Source: CAZLLV01 sp964560325 (lineage in GTDB: Bacteria > Acidobacteriota > Thermoanaerobaculia > Multivoradales > DATKCC01). From it: 9,046 bases of DNA. The position numbers were made by a program, and so were the translations under genes. The DNA lies in contig CAZLLV010000390.1 of assembly GCA_964560325.1 (NCBI GenBank), positions 1 to 9,046 on the forward strand. The letters run 5' to 3'. Below the pieces are notes generated by a model, which saw only the letters and a program-made list of their open reading frames with translations, made no database searches and was not told where the DNA came from. Positions 1 to 6,400 of this stretch are shown here, in pieces; position 1 is the stretch's first letter; each line of letters begins with the position of its first letter.

Positions 1-432
1 GCCGATGCGCTCGAGCTCGAAGCGGTGGTGGTTCACGCCGCCCTCGACGAACTCGCCGGTCATCGTGGCGCCGTCCTCGGACAGGGTGCCCCGGAAGGGC
101 GACTCGACCCGGCCGGCGGTGGGGGAGTCCCGGTTGAACCAGAAGGTCACCTCGCGGCCGTCGACCGAGATGTCCTCCAGGGGCCGGAACTGGAGACCCA
201 GGGTCAGCAGGTCGATGGTGCCCGCCCAGCCGCCGTCGGGGGCCTGGGCGAGCTCGACCACGACGTCGATCTCGGTGACGCCCGGGTCGTACAGGATGGC
301 TCCCTGCCAGAGCCCCTCCGGGCTCGGAGGGGTCGTCGTCGCGCTCGCCGGAGCGGCGAGGCACCCGAGCAGGAGCCCGGTCGCGATCGACGCTCGGAAG
401 AGCGGGGTTCGGAAGGGTGCAGAACGTCTCAT
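1..432 (-). CDS. Exported protein with beta-rich domain, C-terminal end outside window
   Basis: The first 144 residues are visible, running in frame off the left edge. The ATG at 432-430 is supported by an AAAGGA five bases upstream. The N-terminus is a classical export signal: basic MRRS plus further Arg residues, a hydrophobic run around GLLLGCLAAP, and a signal peptidase I-like site after APASA (residue 31). LLGC with Cys24 is an imperfect lipobox, so a lipoprotein is possible. The mature part has GLWQGAI, DGGWAGTIDL, LEDISVDGREVTFW, FRGTLSEDGATMTGEF and HRFELERIG. This pattern resembles the N-terminal beta-rich region placed before the catalytic domain in many exported alpha/beta-hydrolases, recalled from memory. 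No catalytic motif is in view, and a short stand-alone protein is equally possible. It starts 35 bases after the synthase stop and is probably in the same transcript. Confidence 0.87.
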   Translation of the reverse strand, partial: MRRSAPFRTPLFRASIATGLLLGCLAAPASATTTPPSPEGLWQGAILYDPGVTEIDVVVELAQAPDGGWAGTIDLLTLGLQFRPLEDISVDGREVTFWFNRDSPTAGRVESPFRGTLSEDGATMTGEFVEGGVNHHRFELERIG

Positions 433-437
433 GGAAG

Positions 438-443
438 TCCTTT
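438..443 (-). promoter_or_regulatory. Shine-Dalgarno site of the exported-protein gene
   Basis: On the minus strand AAAGGA ends five bases before the ATG at 432-430, a normal spacing. It lies in the 35-base gap after the synthase stop (467-433), in which I see neither a hairpin terminator nor a promoter. That supports read-through expression from the synthase transcript. Confidence 0.6.
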
Positions 444-467
444 CGTCGTCATAGGTCGTAGTCGGTG

Positions 468-3400
468 TCAGTCGGTGAGCGCCCGGAGCGCCCGGTCGAG
501 GCGCCGCGCCAGGGTCTCCACGTTCGGCGGCTCGTGCATGGTGGTGTGGTTGCCCGGCACCACGTGGATCTCGATCCCGCCGCGGGCGAGCTCGATCCAG
601 GGCCGCTCCGGCCGGGGCGGCTCCCCCGGGCGCTTCTCGCCGGCCCGGAAGAAGATCGCCCGGCCGTCCCACGGTTCGGGCCGGTAGGCGAAGAGGGCCT
701 CGATGTTGGCGCGGAGCACGGCGGCCAGGCGCCGGAGCTGCTCGAGCTCCCGATCGAAGCTCTGCTCGGAGTCGGTGCCCGAGTCGACTCCGGTCCGGGG
801 TCCTTCCTCGCGGGCCTTCGCGACCGCGTAGCGGAGCTGCTCCTCGGCGTCCATGCCCTCGACCTCTTCGGGCGCCAGGCGCCCCGGCCCCATGTAGACG
901 CCGGCGGTGATGTCGTAGTCGGTCTCCTGCTTCGGCGGCATCTGGTCGCCGCACGGGCTGTCCATCAGGGTCAGGAGCTCCACCGTCTCTCCGGCGGCGC
1001 TCAGGCGGTGCGCCATGTCGAAGGCGATCATGCCCCCCATCGACGCGCCGCCGATCCGGTACGGCCCCCGGGGCTGGGTCTCGCGCACTAGCCCGAGGTA
1101 GCGCTCCGCCATCTCCTCGACCGAGCCCAGGGTCTCCTCCCCCGGCTCCAGACCGGGCGAGCGCAGGGCGTAGACCGGCTGGGCGGCGGGCAGCTCCTTC
1201 GCGAGCGCCCGGTAGCTGAAGACGTTGCCCCCCACCTGGTGGACCAGGAAGAGGGGCGTGCGCGAGCCGCTCTTCCGGAGCGGCACCAGGCAGGAGGAGG
1301 CCGGCGCCTCGCCCGACTCCGCCGCCGCGCGCCGGGACTCGATGAGCTCCGCCAGCGCCGCCGGGGTGGCGGCCTGGAGCAGAAAGTCGGACGGCAGCTC
1401 GACGCCGGAGATCTCCCGCAGCCGGGCGCCGAGCTGGACCGCCATCAGCGAGCTGCCGCCCAGGTCGAAGAAGTCCTCCTCGGCGGCCGGCTCGACCCCC
1501 AGGAGCTCCCGGAAGGCGACGGCGACCTCCCCCCGGACGCCGGAGAGCTCCGGCGTCTCCGGCCGCGCGGTCGGCTCGGCCTCCAGGCGCTCCGCTCGCT
1601 CCCCGGCACCGTGGCCGCCGACCCAGAAGCTCCGGCGCTCGAAGGGGTAGGTGGGGAGCGGCACCCGGCGCCGGCGGGCGCCGGCGTGGTGGCCCGCCCA
1701 GTCGATCTCGACCCCGGCGGTCCAGAGCGCCCCCAGGGCGGTGAGCACCCGCTCCCGGTCGCAGCCCACCTGGCGCGGTCGGCGCAGGGAGGGCTGGAAG
1801 CCGAGGCCCCGCTCGGCGAGGCGGTGGCGCCGCGCCAGGTTGGTCAGCGTCCGCCCCGGTCCGACCTCCAGCAGGAAGGGCTCGTTCCCCTCCTCGAAGT
1901 GGCCCAGCAGGGTGGCGAGGCCGTCGTCGAAGAGAACCGGCCGGCGCAGGTGGCGCGCCCAGTAGCCCGGGTCCTGCGCCTCGTCGGCGGTGATCCAGGT
2001 GCCGGTGACGTTGGAGACGAAGGGGAGCTCCGGTGCCCGTGGGCCGACCCGGGCCACCAGCTCCTCGAACGCGCCCACCACTGGCTCCATGAGCGGCGAG
2101 TGGAAGGCGTGGGAGGTATGGAGGGGCTTGCAGCCGACGTTCCGGGCCTCCAGCCGCTCCCGGAGCTCCGCCACCGGCTCCGCCGGCCCCGAGACGACGC
2201 ACGAGTCCACCCCGTTGACCGCCGCCAGGGCCAACTCGTCCACCGCCAGCTCGGCCAGCTCGGCCTCCAGCTCCTCCCGACCCAGGCGCACGCCGAGCAT
2301 GGCGCCGCCGCCTGGGCGCGACGCCATCAGCCGGCCCCGGGCGGCCACCAGGCGCAGCGCATCGTCCAGCTCGAAGACACCGGCCCGGACCGCCGCGGTG
2401 TACTCGCCCAGGGAGTGCCCGAGGGTGGCTGCCGGCGTCACCCCCCAGCTCTCCCAGAGGAGCATCAGGGCGTGCTCGACGGCGAAGAGCGCCGGCTGGG
2501 TGATCTCGGTGGCGTCCAGGGCGTCCTCGGCGCGCTGCGAGGCCGGGTCCTCCGGGAAGAGGAGCTCCCGCAGGTCGCGACCGATCTCCGGCTCCAGGAC
2601 CTCGGCGGCGTGGTCGATCGCCTCGCGGAAGAGCGGCTCCTCGCGGTAGAGGGCCTCCGCCATGCCGGGGAACTGGGCGCCCTGGCCGGGGAAGAGGAAG
2701 ACCACCGGCGGCGGGGTTTCCGGCGCCGCGCCGCTCCACGACCAGCGGCGGTCCCGCTCCCGCAACGCCCGAACGGCCTGGGCGAGCGCGGGACCGATCT
2801 CGCGACCGATATCGGACTGGGGGGCGACCACCGCCCGGCGGTGGGGGAAGGCGGCGCGGCCGGACTGGAGGGTCCAGGCCACGTCGGCGAGCTCCGGCGG
2901 CTCGGAGCCGTCCTCCGCCCGCCTCTCCAGGTGCGCGGCCAGCCGCTCCACCGCCCGGTCCGCCGCCTCCGGGCTCTTGGCCGAGAGGACCAGCAGCTCG
3001 GCGCTCCGTTCCGCGGCGGCCCCGGCCGCGCTCTCGCCGTCGGGCGCCTCGTCCTGTCGGGGCGCCTCCTCCAGCACCGCGTGGGCGTTGGTGCCGCCGA
3101 TGCCGAAGGCGCTCACCCCGGCGCGCCGGGGGGCGCCGTTGCGCTCGAAGGGAAGCAGCCGATCGGCGACGTAGAACGGAGTCGACGCGAAGTCGATCTC
3201 CGGGTTGGGCGAGCGGTAGTGGAGGCTGGGCGGGATCTCGCCGTGCTGGAGGGCCAGGACGGCCTTGATCAGGCCGGTCACGCCGGCGGCGGCGTCGAGG
3301 TGGCCGACGTTGGTCTTGACCGAGCCCAGGACGCAGGTCTTCTCGACCTCGCCGGAGCCCTGGCCGGGAGCGCGGTCGTTGCCGGCATCGCTCGCGAACG

Positions 3401-6400
3401 CCCGGGCGAGGCCCGAGATCTCGATCGGGTCGCCGAGCCGGGTGGCGGTGCCGTGGGCTTCCACGTAGCCGACGGTGCGGGGGTCGACCCCCGCCGCCGC
3501 CAGGGCTTCGCGGACGACCTCCGCCTGCCCCTCCGCCGAGGGGGCGGTGAAGCCGGCCTTGAGGGCGCCGTCGTTGTTGATCGCCGAGCCCCGGATGACC
3601 GCCCGGATGGTGTCGCCGTCGGCCACCGCGTCCTCCAGCCGCCGGAGGGCCACCACCCCGACGCCGCTGCCGCCCACCACGCCGCCGGCTTCGGCGTCGA
3701 AGGCGCGGACGTGGCCGTCCGGCGAGCCGATGCCGCCCTCGGCCCAGCGGTAGGGGGAGACCTCCCGGGCCTGCACCGAGACGCCGCCGGCCAGCGCCAG
3801 GTCGCAGGCCCCCTCCAGCAGGCTGCGGCAGGCCATGTGGACCGCTACCAGAGAGGTGGAGCAGGCGGTCTGGACCGCCACGCTGGGGCCGGTGAGGCCG
3901 AGCTTGTACGACACCCGGGAGGCCAGGTAGTCCGGGTTGCCGGAGATGGCGATCTGGTGGCCGCCCACCGCCCGGGCCAGGGTCTCGTCGCTGCGCACCA
4001 GGCGCTGGTAGGTGCTCTCGGTCATGCCGCCGAAGACGCCGACGCGGTGGCCGCGGCGGTCACCGCCGGCGCCGCGGCCGGCGTCCTCCAGCGCCTGCCA
4101 GGAGGCCTCCAGAAAGAGCCGGTGCTGGGGGTCGAGGATCTCCGCCTCCCGGGGGGAGTAGCCGAAGAACCGGGCGTCGAAGAGGTCGGGATCGTCCAGG
4201 ACGCCCCGGGCCTTGACCAGCGCCGGATCCCGGAGCGCCGCCGGGTCGTAGCCCGCCGCTTCCAGCTCTTCGTCGTCGAAGAAGCGGATCGACTCGACGC
4301 CGGCCCGGAGGTTCCGCCACAGCTCGTCCACGTCCCGGGCGCCGGGGAAGCGGCCGGCCATGCCGACGACCGCCACCGCGCCGCTGCCCGCCGGTCCGGT
4401 CCGGCGCGCCGGAGCCTCCGCCTCGGCCGCCTCGGTGGAGGTGGCGTCCAGCGCCGCCGCCACCGAGGCCACCGTCGGGTGACGGAAGAGCTCGACCATG
4501 GGGATCTCCCGCCCCAGGCTCTCCTCCAGCCGCTCCTGGACCCGGGCCAGGAGGAGGGAGTGGCCGCCCAGGTCGAAGAAGTTCTGATCCCGCCCGACCT
4601 CGGGCACTCCCAGCACGTCGCACCAGACCTCGGCCACGGCCCGCTCCACCGGGTTGCGGGCCGGGGTGATCGGCACCCGCGCGCCCGTCTCGTCGGCGGC
4701 GCCGGGCTCCGCGGCGCCGGGCGCCGGCAGCGCCTTGCGGTCGAGCTTGCCGGTGGGGGAGAGGGGCCACTCGTCCCGGAACACCCAGGCGGTGGGGATC
4801 ATGTACTCCGGCAGCTTGCGGAGCGCCCAGGTCCGCAGCTCCTCCGGCGCCGGCGGGCACGCCTCGGGGTCGGCCGGGATCAGGTAGGCGACCAGCCGCT
4901 GGTCGCCCGGCACGTCCTCCCGGGCCAGGGCCACCACGTCGGCCACCGCCGGGTGCTCGCCGAGGACCGACTCGATCTCCCCCAGCTCGATCCGGAAGCC
5001 GCGCACCTTCACCTGGCTGTCCAGGCGGCCGAGGAACTCCAGGTCGCCGTCCGGCAGGTAGCGGGCCCGGTCGCCGGTGCGGTAGAGGACCGCCCCGGCG
5101 TCGCTGGCGGTCGCGAACGGATCGGGCAGGTAGCTCCAGGCGGTCTGCCGCGGGTCGTCGACGTAGCCGGAGGAGAGGCAGCCGCCGGCGATGAACAGGT
5201 CGCCGGCCGCGCCGATCGGGCAGGGGCGGAGCGTCGGGCCCAGCACGTGGTAGCGAGCGTTCGAGATCGGCCGGCCGTAAGGGATCGACGGCCAGTCGGG
5301 GGGCACTTCGCCGACCGGGAAGTAGTTCGACCAGACGGTGGCCTCGGTGGCGCCGCCGAGGGCGATCACCCGGGCGCCGGGGAAGCCCTCCCGCACCCGG
5401 TCCGGGAGCGCCAGGGGTACCCAGTCGCCGGACAGGAAGACCAGGCGCAGGGCCGGGGCGCTCGCCGGAATGGCGGCGGCCGCGGAGGCTGCGGAGGTCG
5501 TCGGCGCGGCCGCCGGGAAGAGGGGCGCCAGGCGCTGGAGGGCCGCCGGCGCCGAGTCCCAGAAGGTGATCCGATCCGCCACCATCCACTCCACCTGGCG
5601 CACCGGGTCGTCCAGCTCCGCGGCGGTGGCGAGGCGCACCGTGCCCCCTGCCGACAGGGTGCCGAAGAGGTCGTAGACCGAGAGGTCGAACGACAGGGCG
5701 GTGACGAACAGGAGCCGGTCGTCCGGGCCGACGCCGAAGGTGTCGTTGACCCACGACACCAGGCCGGCCGCCGGCCGGTGGCGCACCAGCACACCCTTCG
5801 GGCGGCCGGTGGAGCCGGAGGTGAAGATGACGTAGGCCGGGTCCTCGGGGTCGACCGGCGGGGCGCCGCCCGGCTCGCCCGGCAACGGCGCGGCAGGGGC
5901 GTCGTCCGGGTGAGCGTCGGCGGCGATCACGAAGCGGGGCTCGCCCGTCACCGCCCGCCGGTCGGGGAGCCCGATCACCACCTCCAGCCGGGAGCTCTCG
6001 GTCACCAGGTGCCGGATGCCGTGCTCCTCGGCGATCCAGCCGATCCGGTCCAGCGGCCAGGTGGTTTCGAGCGGCACGTAGGCGCCGCCCGCCTTCTCTA
6101 CCGCCAGCACCGCCACCGCCATCTCCGGCCGCCGCCCCAGGTGGATCCCCACCAGGACGCCGGGGCCGACGCCGCGGGCCGCCAGCGTCCGGGCCAGCCG
6201 CTCGGCCCGGACGTCGAGCTCGCCGTAGGTCAGGTGGTCGCCTCCGGCCGCTCCACTGGCCGCTCTATCTGCCACGAGGGCCACCCGGTCCGGCGCCTCG
6301 GCGGCGTGCAGCGCGATGCGACCGTGGAGAGTGCGCTCCGCCGGGCTCTCCGGCGGCGCCAGCGCCGTGTCGTTCCACTCCCGGAGCAGGTGGTGGCGCT

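Noticed and set aside
429..452. Seven-codon leader frame (MTTKGLP) whose TGA overlaps the ATG of the exported protein as ATGA
   Set aside because: It has no ribosome site of its own and an arbitrary sequence, and such a short frame is likely by chance. It would matter only if conserved in relatives.
433..467. Terminator or promoter in the gap between the two genes
   Set aside because: No inverted repeat with a T-run and no recognisable -35/-10 pair in 35 bases.
5..687. Overlapping plus-strand frames over the left end
   Set aside because: They oppose two genes with clear signal-peptide and thioesterase features and encode low-complexity sequence without domains.
1545..1660. Possible hidden ketoreductase or methyltransferase between AT and ACP
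   Set aside because: Only a short charged linker lies there, with no Rossmann-type GxGxxG segment and too few residues for a domain.
4060..5754. Long alternative minus-strand frame, with a similar one at 7060-8832
   Set aside because: The translations are Arg/Gly/Pro-rich shadows of the A and C domains in another frame, with no motifs.
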